From: JBCFBK01 sp038562555
GTDB lineage: Bacteria > Bacteroidota > Bacteroidia > Bacteroidales > Prolixibacteraceae
DNA length: 32,201 nucleotides
Direction of reading: 5' to 3'
NCBI GenBank assembly: GCA_038562555.1
Contig: JBCFBK010000059.1
Location: 1-32,201 of the forward strand
Shown: piece by piece, positions 1-8,009 of the stretch
Position numbering within the stretch: position 1 is the stretch's first letter
Layout: every line of letters begins with the position of its first letter
The notes under the pieces: model-generated
Database searches by the model: none
Told to the model about the DNA's origin: nothing
The model's input: the letters and a program-made list of their open reading frames with translations, nothing else
Program-made: the position numbers and the translations under genes

Positions 1-2462
1 ATATGAAGTTGCTCTTTGCCCGGATTGGCAGCACGATTTCACCGGTGTCGGGCAAAGAGGTAAAACGGCATCAGGTAGGCGATGTCGTAAATTTTATCAG
101 CAGTTTTCCTGATGATACCCTTTTTGTGATTTGCGCTCCCCTGCAAACAAAAAACGGCCGTTCGGTCATGGAAGAAGCGGAGCTTCTTTTGCAGCAGGGC
201 TTTACACGGCTCGAATCGGATAATCGGCTCGAGCGTATCGCGGATCTGCTCCGCGAAAGGCAGGATGACCTGCATGCCGGTTCCTGGAATCTGGTCGTTG
301 ACCGCCTTCAGGCCAGCCGCGATGAACAGAATGTGAGCCGGATGGCCGACTCAGTCCAGACTGCCTTTTTTGAAGGTCAGGGCGAATGTCTTATTAAGGT
401 ATACCATGACGACCAGATAGACGAGGAACGGTTTTCAAACCGTTTTGAGGCTGACGGAATTGTTTTTGAAGAACCAACCGAGCACATGTTTAGTTTCAAT
501 AATCCGGTGGGTGCCTGCCCAACCTGCGAAGGGTACGGCAAAGTAATCGGAATAGATGAAGATCTTGTGATTCCTAACAAATCGCTTTCCGTTTACCAGG
601 ACGCCATCGTATGCTGGAAAGGGGAAAGTATGAAAAAATGGAAGGATCGCTTCATTCAGTATGCGGCCTCCCACGAATTTCCGATCCATAAGCCCTATTA
701 TGAGCTTTCAGACGGACAGAGACAACTTTTGTGGACCGGGAACGCACATTTTAAAGGCATTCATGTGTTTTTTAAAATGCTTGAAGAAAAAAGTTATAAA
801 ATCCAGTACCGGGTCATGCTCGCCCGATACCGCGGCAAAACCACCTGTCATGATTGCCGCGGCACCCGTTTAAAAAAGGAAGCGGGATACGTACGCGTAA
901 ATAACGCATCTATTCAGGATCTGGTACTGATGCCCGTGGAAGAACTTCGCGGATTTTTTAGGGATATCCGGTTAACGGAACATGAAATAAGCGTAGCAAA
1001 ACGTATTTTAATTGAAATCAGCAGCAGGCTTGACTTCCTTTGTGAGGTCGGTTTAGGCTATCTGACGCTGAACCGCCTTTCATCGACCTTGTCGGGCGGG
1101 GAATCCCAACGGATCAATCTGGCGACTTCGCTGGGTTCGAGTCTGGTCGGATCACTATATATACTTGACGAGCCAAGTATCGGATTGCATTCGCGCGACA
1201 CACAAAGGCTGATCGGTGTTCTTCGCAAATTGCAGAAAATCGGGAATACCGTCCTGGTAGTGGAGCATGACGAAGAAATTATACGCGCTGCCGATGAAAT
1301 CATCGATATTGGTCCCCGTGCCGGCGTACACGGGGGCGAACTGGTATTTCAGGGCGATCACAAGCAGTTACTGCATGCCGCCGGAAGCCTTACCGCCGAC
1401 TACCTGAACGGGACCAAAAAAATCGACACCCCCCGTTTCCGCCGGAAATGGAACGATTATATCGAAGTGATCGGCGCCCGGGAAAACAACCTGAAAAATC
1501 TGACCCTTAAATTCCCGTTAAACACGATGACCGCAGTTACAGGCGTGAGTGGCTCCGGCAAGTCGACACTGGTCAGCAAAATACTTTATCCCGGCCTTGC
1601 CAAATTTTTTGGCGGATACAGTGAAAAAACCGGTGCACATGACGCCATAACAGGTGATATCAGCCGGATTGCCGCGGTGGAGTTCGTCGATCAGAACCCC
1701 ATCGGAAAGTCATCGCGGTCAAACCCCGTCACCTATCTGAAAGCTTATGATGAAATCAGAAAATTGTTCTCTGAATTGCCCGGCGCAAAATACCAGGGAT
1801 TTAAACCCGCTCATTTTTCGTTTAACATTGACGGAGGTCGGTGTGAGGAATGTGAGGGCGAAGGTGAAATCCATGTTGAAATGCAGTTTATGGCCGATGT
1901 GAACCTGGTTTGTGAAAGTTGCCAGGGAAAACGGTTTAAGGATGAAATCCTTGAAGTGGAATACCGCGGAAAAAATATCTTCGATATTCTCGAAATGACA
2001 GTGAATGAAGCGATCGAATTTTTTGGCAACGGGAAAAGCAGCACGGAAAAGAAAATAGCACGGAAACTTCAGCCTTTGCAGGATGTAGGACTGGACTATG
2101 TCAAGCTTGGGCAAAGTTCATCCACGCTTTCAGGAGGAGAAAGCCAGCGCGTAAAGCTCGCAGCATTTCTCAGCCGGGAAAAAGAGGCTTCCACGCTGTT
2201 TATTTTTGACGAACCAACCACCGGACTTCATTTTCACGACATCAGCAAACTGCTGGATTCGTTCAATGCGCTTATTTCCAGAGGCCACAGCATTATTGTG
2301 ATTGAGCATAATCTGGATGTGATCAAGTGCGCCGATTGGGTTATTGATCTCGGCCCCGACGGAGGAAAAAACGGCGGAGGTATCCTTTTTGAAGGCACGC
2401 CGGAGGGTCTGGCCAGGCTGAACAAATCATACACCGGACAGGCACTTGCTGCAAAACTGTGA
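1..2462 (+). CDS. uvrA: UvrA, excinuclease ABC subunit A (5' end outside window)
   Basis: UvrA is the damage-recognition ATPase of nucleotide excision repair; it loads UvrB onto lesions in the cytoplasm. The reading frame is open at the left edge. By comparison with E. coli UvrA about 110 N-terminal residues, including the first Walker A, are missing, so the ATG at 3 is internal. Visible in order (numbering from that Met): a UvrB-binding region about 35-135 (CAPLQTKNGR, NLVVDRL), a CPTC zinc half-site at 172-175, insertion-domain CHDC, first ABC signature LSGGESQR and DEPSIGLH, second Walker A GVSGSGKST near 515, zinc motif CEEC...CESC, second signature LSGGESQR and DEPTTGLH. The UvrB-binding region argues for a UvrA1-type protein rather than UvrA2. 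The first CxxC that normally pairs with CPTC is absent. No terminator hairpin follows the stop. Confidence 0.95.
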   Translation, partial: MKLLFARIGSTISPVSGKEVKRHQVGDVVNFISSFPDDTLFVICAPLQTKNGRSVMEEAELLLQQGFTRLESDNRLERIADLLRERQDDLHAGSWNLVVDRLQASRDEQNVSRMADSVQTAFFEGQGECLIKVYHDDQIDEERFSNRFEADGIVFEEPTEHMFSFNNPVGACPTCEGYGKVIGIDEDLVIPNKSLSVYQDAIVCWKGESMKKWKDRFIQYAASHEFPIHKPYYELSDGQRQLLWTGNAHFKGIHVFFKMLEEKSYKIQYRVMLARYRGKTTCHDCRGTRLKKEAGYVRVNNASIQDLVLMPVEELRGFFRDIRLTEHEISVAKRILIEISSRLDFLCEVGLGYLTLNRLSSTLSGGESQRINLATSLGSSLVGSLYILDEPSIGLHSRDTQRLIGVLRKLQKIGNTVLVVEHDEEIIRAADEIIDIGPRAGVHGGELVFQGDHKQLLHAAGSLTADYLNGTKKIDTPRFRRKWNDYIEVIGARENNLKNLTLKFPLNTMTAVTGVSGSGKSTLVSKILYPGLAKFFGGYSEKTGAHDAITGDISRIAAVEFVDQNPIGKSSRSNPVTYLKAYDEIRKLFSELPGAKYQGFKPAHFSFNIDGGRCEECEGEGEIHVEMQFMADVNLVCESCQGKRFKDEILEVEYRGKNIFDILEMTVNEAIEFFGNGKSSTEKKIARKLQPLQDVGLDYVKLGQSSSTLSGGESQRVKLAAFLSREKEASTLFIFDEPTTGLHFHDISKLLDSFNALISRGHSIIVIEHNLDVIKCADWVIDLGPDGGKNGGGILFEGTPEGLARLNKSYTGQALAAKL

Positions 2463-2515
2463 AAGATGGTTTTTATTATTTAGAATGGATATTAATACAT
2501 CAAGCTTAAAATACC

Positions 2516-2523
2516 TATCTTTA
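2516..2523 (+). promoter_or_regulatory. Candidate -7 box upstream of the 2668 gene
   Basis: TATCTTTA matches the Bacteroidota -7 consensus TAnnTTTG at 7 of 8 positions. The bases about 20 upstream do not give a good TTTG, so support is weak. If used, transcription would start near 2530, leaving a leader of about 138 bases that contains the small ORF at 2556-2663. Confidence 0.3.
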
Positions 2524-2555
2524 CACACTGCAAGTGGAATTTGGACAGGACTGGA

Positions 2556-2663
2556 ATGGTGAAAGACTTCTTTTCTTTATTCCCACGTAAACGTTTAAGC
2601 CGTAAGAGACAATTAGCAAGATGTCGTGACTTGTTGATACAATTGGCATGGATTATTTATTAA
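2556..2663 (+). CDS. Possible 35-aa basic leader or small protein
   Basis: An ATG ORF of 35 codons ends four bases before the start of the 2668 gene. The product has a short hydrophobic start (MVKDFFSLF), a strongly basic middle (PRKRLSRKRQLARCR) and a hydrophobic end (LLIQLAWIIY), which would give a cationic amphipathic peptide. It sits about 26 bases downstream of a possible -7 box. I do not recognise a family, and the ORF could be chance in AT-rich leader DNA. Its tight placement suggests either a leader peptide or a small translationally coupled protein. Confidence 0.25.
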   Translation: MVKDFFSLFPRKRLSRKRQLARCRDLLIQLAWIIY

Positions 2664-2667
2664 AAAA

Positions 2668-4443
2668 ATGAATTTAAATCACTCTTTTCATATTCCCGTT
2701 ATGGGACTGGCCTATACAGTGGACACGCCGGTTAAGGTGGCACACTTAGGCATCTCGTCGGTCATCTCGATTGTCGATGACTTTCTGATTGAGAAAATGC
2801 GCGAATTTTACAGTCGTAAGCTAAACCTCCCATTTAATGAAATATCCGTCAGAACGGATGATTTCAGGGCAAGACGCATCACAGAATATCTGAATCTGGT
2901 CGATGAAATCGTCACCCGCAAATACGAGGAGCTCATCGAGAATTTTCAACAGAAGGGAAGCGAACTGGAACGATATTTCGAACTGTTGCCCGATGCTGCA
3001 AGTATCCGTGAGAAATTCAACCACATGATCCAGGGTAAAAGCCTCAATGACATCAAAAACTGGTTGCGCTCAAACGTTAAACCGGGAAGTATTGATGTGA
3101 ATATCATGACCAAACTGGATAAGACGAATTACAAAGGACAAGAGGCCCTGCCCATCGAATTCAATGACGCACACGCTGCTCTGCGCGGTTTTGCCAACAG
3201 CACACTGTCTTCCGCGTTGGTGCTTTCGGCAGGCATGAGCCCGCGTCTTTACAGCTATCTTGAGAACTTCGAGGATTTCTATCCCGATCAGGATGGCAAT
3301 CTGAAGAAGAGAATCATTCTGAAAGTGAGCGACTACCGCTCTGCCCTGATCCAGGGACGCATGCTGGCAAAAAAAGGAATCTGGGTTTCTGAATACCGTG
3401 TAGAATCAGGCTTAAATTGCGGCGGACATGCTTTCGCGTCTCAGGGATTCCTGCTGGGCCCGATCCTGCACGAATTCAGCGAAAAACGAAGAGAACTGAT
3501 TGATGCCGTGGTTCCCGTTTACAAACAAGCCCTTCAGGAGAAAGGAAAAAATGTCCCGCAGTCTCCCGAAATTAAAGTGACTGCACAGGGAGGCGTGGGA
3601 ACTAACGAGGAGCATCAGTTTATGCTGGAAGAATACCAGCTCGATAGCATTGGATGGGGAACTCCTTTTTTATTGGTGCCTGAAATCTGCAATATTGACC
3701 AGGAGAGCCTGGAACTCCTGAAAAATGCAGGGGAAGATGATGTTTATCTGAGTGAAGCCTCTCCGCTAGGCGTTCCTTTTAACAACGTCAGAAACTCAAG
3801 CCAGCAAAAGCAGATCCAAAAATTTATCAGCGACGGGAAAATGGGATTCCCCTGTACAAAGCGCTTTCTCACCTTCAATACGGAATATACAGACCGGCCC
3901 ATTTGCACCGCATCAAGTCAGTTTCTGAAATTAAAGGTCGCTGAGATAAAAGCCAGCCACCTGACCGAAGAGGAACAACAGCGGGAAATCAGCCTGCGGC
4001 TGGAAAAGGAATGCCTGTGTGAAGGATTGACTACAACAGGTTATATTGCAAACGGGATGATCCCTGAATATAAACGAACCGGTGTGAGTATTTGCCCCGG
4101 TCCGAATATCGCGTATTTCAGAGAGGTGGTCTCTCTAAAGAAGATGGTAGCCCATATTTATGGAAGCGAGAACCTGCTGAAGGGAATTAAACGGCCTAAC
4201 CTGTTTATTAAGGAACTGGAAATGTATACCAGCTACCTGGAAAACAAACTCGGACAGTTCGATCATGAAACAGATAAAAAGCAGGTGGCTTATTATCGGG
4301 CATTTCGTGAAAACATGTTGGACGGTGTTTCCTATTATAGAGAGCTTTTCATGAAATACGGAGAAAAAATGAAGGAAATGAAGGAAGATATTTTTGCCTT
4401 GCTTGAAAACTATAGCCGGAAACTTGAACTTCTTCAGATTTGA
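2668..4443 (+). CDS. Uncharacterised protein, nitronate monooxygenase/FMN TIM-barrel-like
   Basis: A 591-residue cytoplasmic-looking protein with no signal peptide. I do not recognise a named function. The N-terminus (HIPVMGLAYTVDTPVKVAHLG) looks like the first strand and helix of a flavin TIM barrel. GLNCGGHAF at 248-256 resembles the GxEAGGHxG motif of nitronate monooxygenase/FabK enzymes. VTAQGGVG followed by DSIGWGTPFLLVPE (304-339) resembles the FMN-phosphate-binding end of those barrels. This fold assignment is inference. The C-terminal third carries several cysteines (396, 413, 449, 451, 476; CLCEG and CPGPN) that could bind metal or an Fe-S cluster. Members are normally about 350 residues, so this one has large additions, including a helical insert about 65-135. 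It is followed 48 bases later by a HEAT-like protein in the same direction, probably co-transcribed. An A-rich tract precedes the ATG and there is no Shine-Dalgarno sequence. Confidence 0.7.
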   Translation: MNLNHSFHIPVMGLAYTVDTPVKVAHLGISSVISIVDDFLIEKMREFYSRKLNLPFNEISVRTDDFRARRITEYLNLVDEIVTRKYEELIENFQQKGSELERYFELLPDAASIREKFNHMIQGKSLNDIKNWLRSNVKPGSIDVNIMTKLDKTNYKGQEALPIEFNDAHAALRGFANSTLSSALVLSAGMSPRLYSYLENFEDFYPDQDGNLKKRIILKVSDYRSALIQGRMLAKKGIWVSEYRVESGLNCGGHAFASQGFLLGPILHEFSEKRRELIDAVVPVYKQALQEKGKNVPQSPEIKVTAQGGVGTNEEHQFMLEEYQLDSIGWGTPFLLVPEICNIDQESLELLKNAGEDDVYLSEASPLGVPFNNVRNSSQQKQIQKFISDGKMGFPCTKRFLTFNTEYTDRPICTASSQFLKLKVAEIKASHLTEEEQQREISLRLEKECLCEGLTTTGYIANGMIPEYKRTGVSICPGPNIAYFREVVSLKKMVAHIYGSENLLKGIKRPNLFIKELEMYTSYLENKLGQFDHETDKKQVAYYRAFRENMLDGVSYYRELFMKYGEKMKEMKEDIFALLENYSRKLELLQI

Positions 4444-4491
4444 AGCGCTGCCTGACCAGGTAAAATTTTACACACGCAGAAAAATTCCAGG

Positions 4492-5034
4492 ATGACAGCG
4501 AATTCAAAAAAAATAAATCCGGATACGGTCCGGCGGCTCCATTCTCAGAATCCCGGCATAGTGACGCAGGCCATTGAAGAAATACGGGAAGGAGGGCACG
4601 CAGATTACCTCCCGGTACTGCTCGAACTCCTGCATTCGACAACAAACGCAGATATAAAAAAGAGTATTGCGGGCCTGCTGTCTGAACTCAAACACCGCGA
4701 CGCAATCCCAATCCTGGTGAATGCAATTCAAAACCAACGGTATACCGGCGAGCTTCCGCTCATCGTTTCTGCCTGCTGGGAGAACGGACTTGATTACTGC
4801 GAATACCTGCCGGTCTTTGTTGATCTGGTCCTCGGGAAGGACTTTGTTGTTGCCTTTGAAGCCTATACAGTAATCACAAGCATGAGCGGAAAGATATCCC
4901 GGTCAATCCGTGAAAAGGAAAGCCTGAAAATAGAAGAAGCACTCCGCAACCGGAATGATGATAAGCAGGACCTCTTAAATGACCTGCTGGATTTCCTTAT
5001 AGAACTGGAACAAGGCATAGAACCGGGCTTCTGA
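4492..5034 (+). CDS. HEAT-repeat-like protein of unknown function
   Basis: A 180-residue soluble protein made almost wholly of predicted helices. Segments such as YLPVLLELLHSTTNADIKKSIAGLLSEL (split across residues about 39-66) followed by DAIPILVNAI look like two HEAT/ARM units: a helix pair with conserved Asp and Leu spacing, then less regular helices to the C-terminus. Such proteins are scaffolds for protein-protein contacts, and no catalytic motif is visible. It lies 48 bases after the 2668 gene and is probably in the same operon. It converges on the gene ending at 5105. No hairpin terminator is evident in the 70 bases between them. Confidence 0.7.
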   Translation: MTANSKKINPDTVRRLHSQNPGIVTQAIEEIREGGHADYLPVLLELLHSTTNADIKKSIAGLLSELKHRDAIPILVNAIQNQRYTGELPLIVSACWENGLDYCEYLPVFVDLVLGKDFVVAFEAYTVITSMSGKISRSIREKESLKIEEALRNRNDDKQDLLNDLLDFLIELEQGIEPGF

Positions 5035-5104
5035 AAGAACTCGAAAGACACAAGAACGAAGAACTTCACGGTCGCCGATGTCTGTCTGAATACTCTGGTT
5101 CACC

Positions 5105-6091
5105 TTACTCTTTATGCGAGAAATAGCGCATAAACTGAGAACGTTCATACAGCATCGGATCGCTGATCCGTGCATAGGACAACCGGCCCCTGAAATCATC
5201 AAGCGTGTTGAAATTCCATTTCCGCATAAAATCATCCAGGTCCTGAAGCATTCCGGCAATTACCTGCGATCCGTGAATATAAACAGATGAGCAAACCTGC
5301 ACCACCCTTGCTCCTGCCAGTAACTGTTTCATGACTGCTTCTCCGTCATGAATACCGGTCGACGCTGCAATCTCAAGCTGTGGCAAAGCGGCGCTTACAA
5401 TTCCGATCCAGCGCAGGGAACGCCTGATGTCGGCAGGGCTGCTGAGAACTTCCGAAGCCGACAGTTCCAGTTTGTTAATGTTAATGTCAGGTTCGTAAAA
5501 ACGGTTAAACATGGTCAATCCGTTTGCTCCGCAGGCCATCAATTTTTCGGACATCGTGATCAGGCTGGTGAAATAAAAACCGATTTTCATAGAGACCGGG
5601 ATACTGACCTCTTTCTTCACAGCTAAAAGGATATCGGTATAAAGCTTCTCAGTCTGTTCAGGCGATTCGTTGCGCCGGGTCGGAACAAAAAACACGTTCA
5701 ACTCAAGGGCATCTGCTCCCGCCGTTTCAAACTCCCTGGCAAAGCTGGTCCATTGTTTGGATGATGTACAATTAATACTCGCAATAACGGGGATCTGAAC
5801 TTCCTGCTTAGCCTGTTTCAACAAATTCAGGTGCTCCTCAACCGAATGATGACGGGTATAATTCCAGATATAATCTTCCGCTTCCGGATAAAGATTTTGA
5901 GGATCGGTGTTGATCAGGTGGCTGACCTCACTGTTGATCTGTTCCTCAAAAAGTGATTTTAGCACCACTGCTCCTGCACCTGCCTTTTCCAGCCTTTTTA
6001 TCTTTTCGACACTGCCTGTAAGCCCGGAACTGGCGACAATTACCGGATTTTTTAGTTTTAAACCTAGATAGGTTGTTTCAAGCTTTCCCAT
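5105..6091 (-). CDS. Dihydroorotate dehydrogenase-like FMN protein
   Basis: A 328-residue (beta/alpha)8 flavoprotein related to class 1 dihydroorotate dehydrogenase. Family features seen: LKNPVIVASSGLTGS near the N-terminus, AVVLKSL (Lys45), VSMKIGFYF (the FMN Lys region), and IAASTGIHDGEAVMKQLLAGARVVQVCSS, the typical phosphate-binding GG-like end. However, the loop that in true class 1 enzymes reads NxSCPN with the catalytic Cys here reads LNVFFVPT (131-138). I therefore call it DHOD-like and do not assign pyrimidine synthesis. It is downstream of yggS on the same strand with a 122-base gap that holds short AT repeats. The ATG at 6091 starts directly with the conserved MGKLETTYLGL. Confidence 0.85.
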   Translation of the reverse strand: MGKLETTYLGLKLKNPVIVASSGLTGSVEKIKRLEKAGAGAVVLKSLFEEQINSEVSHLINTDPQNLYPEAEDYIWNYTRHHSVEEHLNLLKQAKQEVQIPVIASINCTSSKQWTSFAREFETAGADALELNVFFVPTRRNESPEQTEKLYTDILLAVKKEVSIPVSMKIGFYFTSLITMSEKLMACGANGLTMFNRFYEPDININKLELSASEVLSSPADIRRSLRWIGIVSAALPQLEIAASTGIHDGEAVMKQLLAGARVVQVCSSVYIHGSQVIAGMLQDLDDFMRKWNFNTLDDFRGRLSYARISDPMLYERSQFMRYFSHKE

Positions 6092-6104
6092 GATATCCTT
6101 ATAA

Positions 6105-6160
6105 ATTGTAAAAATGTAAAATTGTAAAAAGCAAAGGGCAAAGCGCTTAGCGCATAGCGG
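6105..6160. repeat. Short degenerate direct repeats in the yggS-DHOD gap
   Basis: Three copies of TTGTAAAA/ATGTAAAA lie in about 26 bases (6105-6130), then GCAAAGGGCAAAG and AGCGCTTAGCGCATAGCGG. On the coding (minus) strand the first part reads TTTTTACAATTTTACATTTT, just upstream of the ATG at 6091. A very similar array occurs at 10534-10557 upstream of the DUF1015 gene. Confidence 0.55.
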
Positions 6161-6213
6161 AAACCGAAAACAGATTTCTATTATCTTCTTACCTTGTGTC
6201 TTACTATTAACGA

Positions 6214-6891
6214 CTACATACTCCCGTAATCCCTTTCTCCGAAAATCAGGCTTCCGACACGGATCATCGTACTTCCTTCCTCAACAGCAATCGGATAATC
6301 GCCCGACATTCCCATTGAAATTTCTGAAAAAGATTCCTGTCCGCCAAAAAATCTTTCTTTAAGTTGTTCAAAAATATTTTTTAGTAACCTGAATTCTTTC
6401 CTTATCTGACTTTCATCGTCGGTATAAGTGGCCATTCCCATAACTCCGCATACCTCAATGAAACCGAGTGCGCCGTACTCTGCCGACGACAAAATATCAA
6501 CCGCCTCCGGCAGGTCCAGTCCAAACTTGGATTCTTCCTCCGCAATATGAAACTGAAGCAGACATTTTATTTTTCGGTTATTCCTTTTTCCCTCCTTGTC
6601 AATTGACTTCAATAATTTAAATGAATCCACACTGTGGATCAAACTGATAAAAGGAGTGATCTGTTTTACTTTATTGGTTTGCAGATGTCCGATAAAATGC
6701 CATTGAACATCGGGAGGCATCTGTTGATATTTTTCGATTAGTTCCTGTACCTTATTTTCGCCAAAAACCCGTTGCCCTGCTGCATAAGCTTCCATGAGCT
6801 CCGCTGCCGGCCTGGTTTTTGAAACAGCCACCAGGCACACTCCTCTGCTTGTTTGTTCCTTTATTTTCTTAATTTGATCTGCAATACCCAT
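6214..6891 (-). CDS. yggS: YggS family PLP homeostasis protein (PLPBP)
   Basis: A 225-residue alanine-racemase-like barrel that binds pyridoxal 5'-phosphate and, in studied bacteria, keeps PLP and amino-acid pools balanced rather than catalysing a known reaction. Seen: CLVAVSKTRP with the PLP Lys25, FGENKVQEL, WHFIGHLQTNK, VCGVMGMATY, SEISMGMSGDYPIAVEEGSTMIRVGSLIFG. All are diagnostic for the family and the length is normal. A perfect -7 box lies just upstream on the minus strand, giving a leader of about 12 bases. It is divergent from pabB, itself a step in folate synthesis. Confidence 0.95.
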   Translation of the reverse strand: MGIADQIKKIKEQTSRGVCLVAVSKTRPAAELMEAYAAGQRVFGENKVQELIEKYQQMPPDVQWHFIGHLQTNKVKQITPFISLIHSVDSFKLLKSIDKEGKRNNRKIKCLLQFHIAEEESKFGLDLPEAVDILSSAEYGALGFIEVCGVMGMATYTDDESQIRKEFRLLKNIFEQLKERFFGGQESFSEISMGMSGDYPIAVEEGSTMIRVGSLIFGERDYGSM

Positions 6892-6908
6892 CTTGTACGT
6901 TTGTTTTG

Positions 6909-6916
6909 CAAAACTA
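6909..6916 (-). promoter_or_regulatory. -7 box of yggS promoter
   Basis: On the minus strand this reads TAGTTTTG, an exact match to the Bacteroidota -7 consensus TAnnTTTG. It is 18 bases from the yggS ATG. No clear TTTG lies at the expected -33 position. It is part of the divergent yggS/pabB control region. Confidence 0.55.
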
Positions 6917-6996
6917 CAAAAGCCTCAGAAACGAGCTATTATTTTCAGGCTTTTTTCTTTACCTGCCAGTGCTTTGCCTGCTCTTCTCCGCCCGGG

Positions 6997-7028
6997 TTTG
7001 TGCAGAATATAGCCGTTTCTTATCTTTA
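6997..7028 (+). promoter_or_regulatory. pabB promoter (-33 TTTG, 20-base spacer, -7 TATCTTTA)
   Basis: TTTG at 6997-7000 and TATCTTTA at 7021-7028 are separated by exactly 20 bases, close to the Bacteroidota housekeeping consensus (4/4 and 7/8). The expected transcription start falls at about 7032-7036, essentially on the ATG at 7035. This excludes the upstream in-frame ATG at 6906 as the translation start. Confidence 0.6.
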
Positions 7029-7034
7029 CCTTCC

Positions 7035-8009
7035 ATGGAGCGGGAACTGAGACAGATTATTTCAAGGATGAATGACATGGGAAAGCAAAAGCAGCCGTTT
7101 GTTTTCCTGCTCGATTTTGATCTGAAGCATCCTTTGCTTTTCAACTGGGAGGACAGCAATCAAAAGTTACTCTGGAAAACGCCGCGCTACAGCAACTTTA
7201 ACGCGCTCTCCCACATCAGGCAAATCGGGAAGTGGCAGGTGGAACCGGTTTCCTCGGAACGCTACCGGCTTGCATTTGGTCAGGTCATGGCGCACATCCT
7301 TAAGGGCAACACGTACCTGCTAAATCTGACTATGCCCAGCACGGTTCAATCCGATCTGGAACTGGAGGACCTGCTGTACTGCAGCCAGGCACCCTATCAG
7401 GTACTGTTAAGGGAAAGCTTTTTATGCTTCTCACCTGAGATATTTATACGTATCGAAAACGGCCGGATATCTTCCTTCCCGATGAAAGGGACTGTCGATG
7501 CAGCCATCCCTGAAGCAGCTTATCTGCTAAGAAACGACCGGAAGGAACTGGCAGAACACGCAACCGTCGTCGACCTGATCCGGAATGATCTGAGCATGGT
7601 TTCCGAAAATGTGGAGGTAGCCCGTTTTTGCTACCTCGATGAAATCCGGTCAAATAACAGAAGTCTGCTTCAGATGAGCTCTGAAATCACCGGAATCCTG
7701 CCCAATGACCACCTGGAACATTTGGGAGATATCATTTTACGTTTGCTTCCCGCAGGATCCATATGCGGAGCTCCGAAACAGAAAACGGTGGAGATCATCC
7801 ATTCGGTTGAAAACTACGATCGGGGGTATTACACCGGCGTATTCGGCATTTTTGACGGCTCCGCAGTCGATAGCTGCGTTTTGATTCGCTACCTCGAAAA
7901 ACAGCAGGGACAATTCATTTACAAAAGCGGCGGAGGAATAACCCATTCCAGCAGTTGCACCAAAGAATATCAGGAACTCATAAATAAAATATATGTGCCG
8001 GTTGCTTGA
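7035..8009 (+). CDS. pabB: Aminodeoxychorismate synthase component I
   Basis: Converts chorismate with ammonia to 4-amino-4-deoxychorismate for p-aminobenzoate and folate. This is the short chorismate-binding type found in Bacteroidota, about 324 residues from the start chosen here. Seen: PMKGT, equivalent to the PIKGT motif whose Lys acts in PabB enzymes; ATVVDLIRNDLSMV; LLPAGSICGAPKQKTVEII; YYTGVFGIFDG; YKSGGGITHSS. These are the substrate and Mg2+ sites of the family. The ORF is open back to 6906, but the promoter lies inside that extension. The next Met, at 7068, is an alternative start. It overlaps pabC by 17 bases, so the two are co-translated. A glutaminase partner (PabA) is not in the window. 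Confidence 0.93.
   Translation: MERELRQIISRMNDMGKQKQPFVFLLDFDLKHPLLFNWEDSNQKLLWKTPRYSNFNALSHIRQIGKWQVEPVSSERYRLAFGQVMAHILKGNTYLLNLTMPSTVQSDLELEDLLYCSQAPYQVLLRESFLCFSPEIFIRIENGRISSFPMKGTVDAAIPEAAYLLRNDRKELAEHATVVDLIRNDLSMVSENVEVARFCYLDEIRSNNRSLLQMSSEITGILPNDHLEHLGDIILRLLPAGSICGAPKQKTVEIIHSVENYDRGYYTGVFGIFDGSAVDSCVLIRYLEKQQGQFIYKSGGGITHSSSCTKEYQELINKIYVPVA

Noticed and set aside
5035..5104. Possible terminator between the HEAT-like gene and the DHOD-like gene
   Set aside because: I could not find complementary arms with a U tract in this convergent gap.
6906..7034. N-terminal extension of PabB resembling a signal peptide (hydrophobic stretch)
   Set aside because: PabB is cytoplasmic, and the stretch contains the predicted promoter. 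The hydrophobicity comes from translating AT-rich control DNA.
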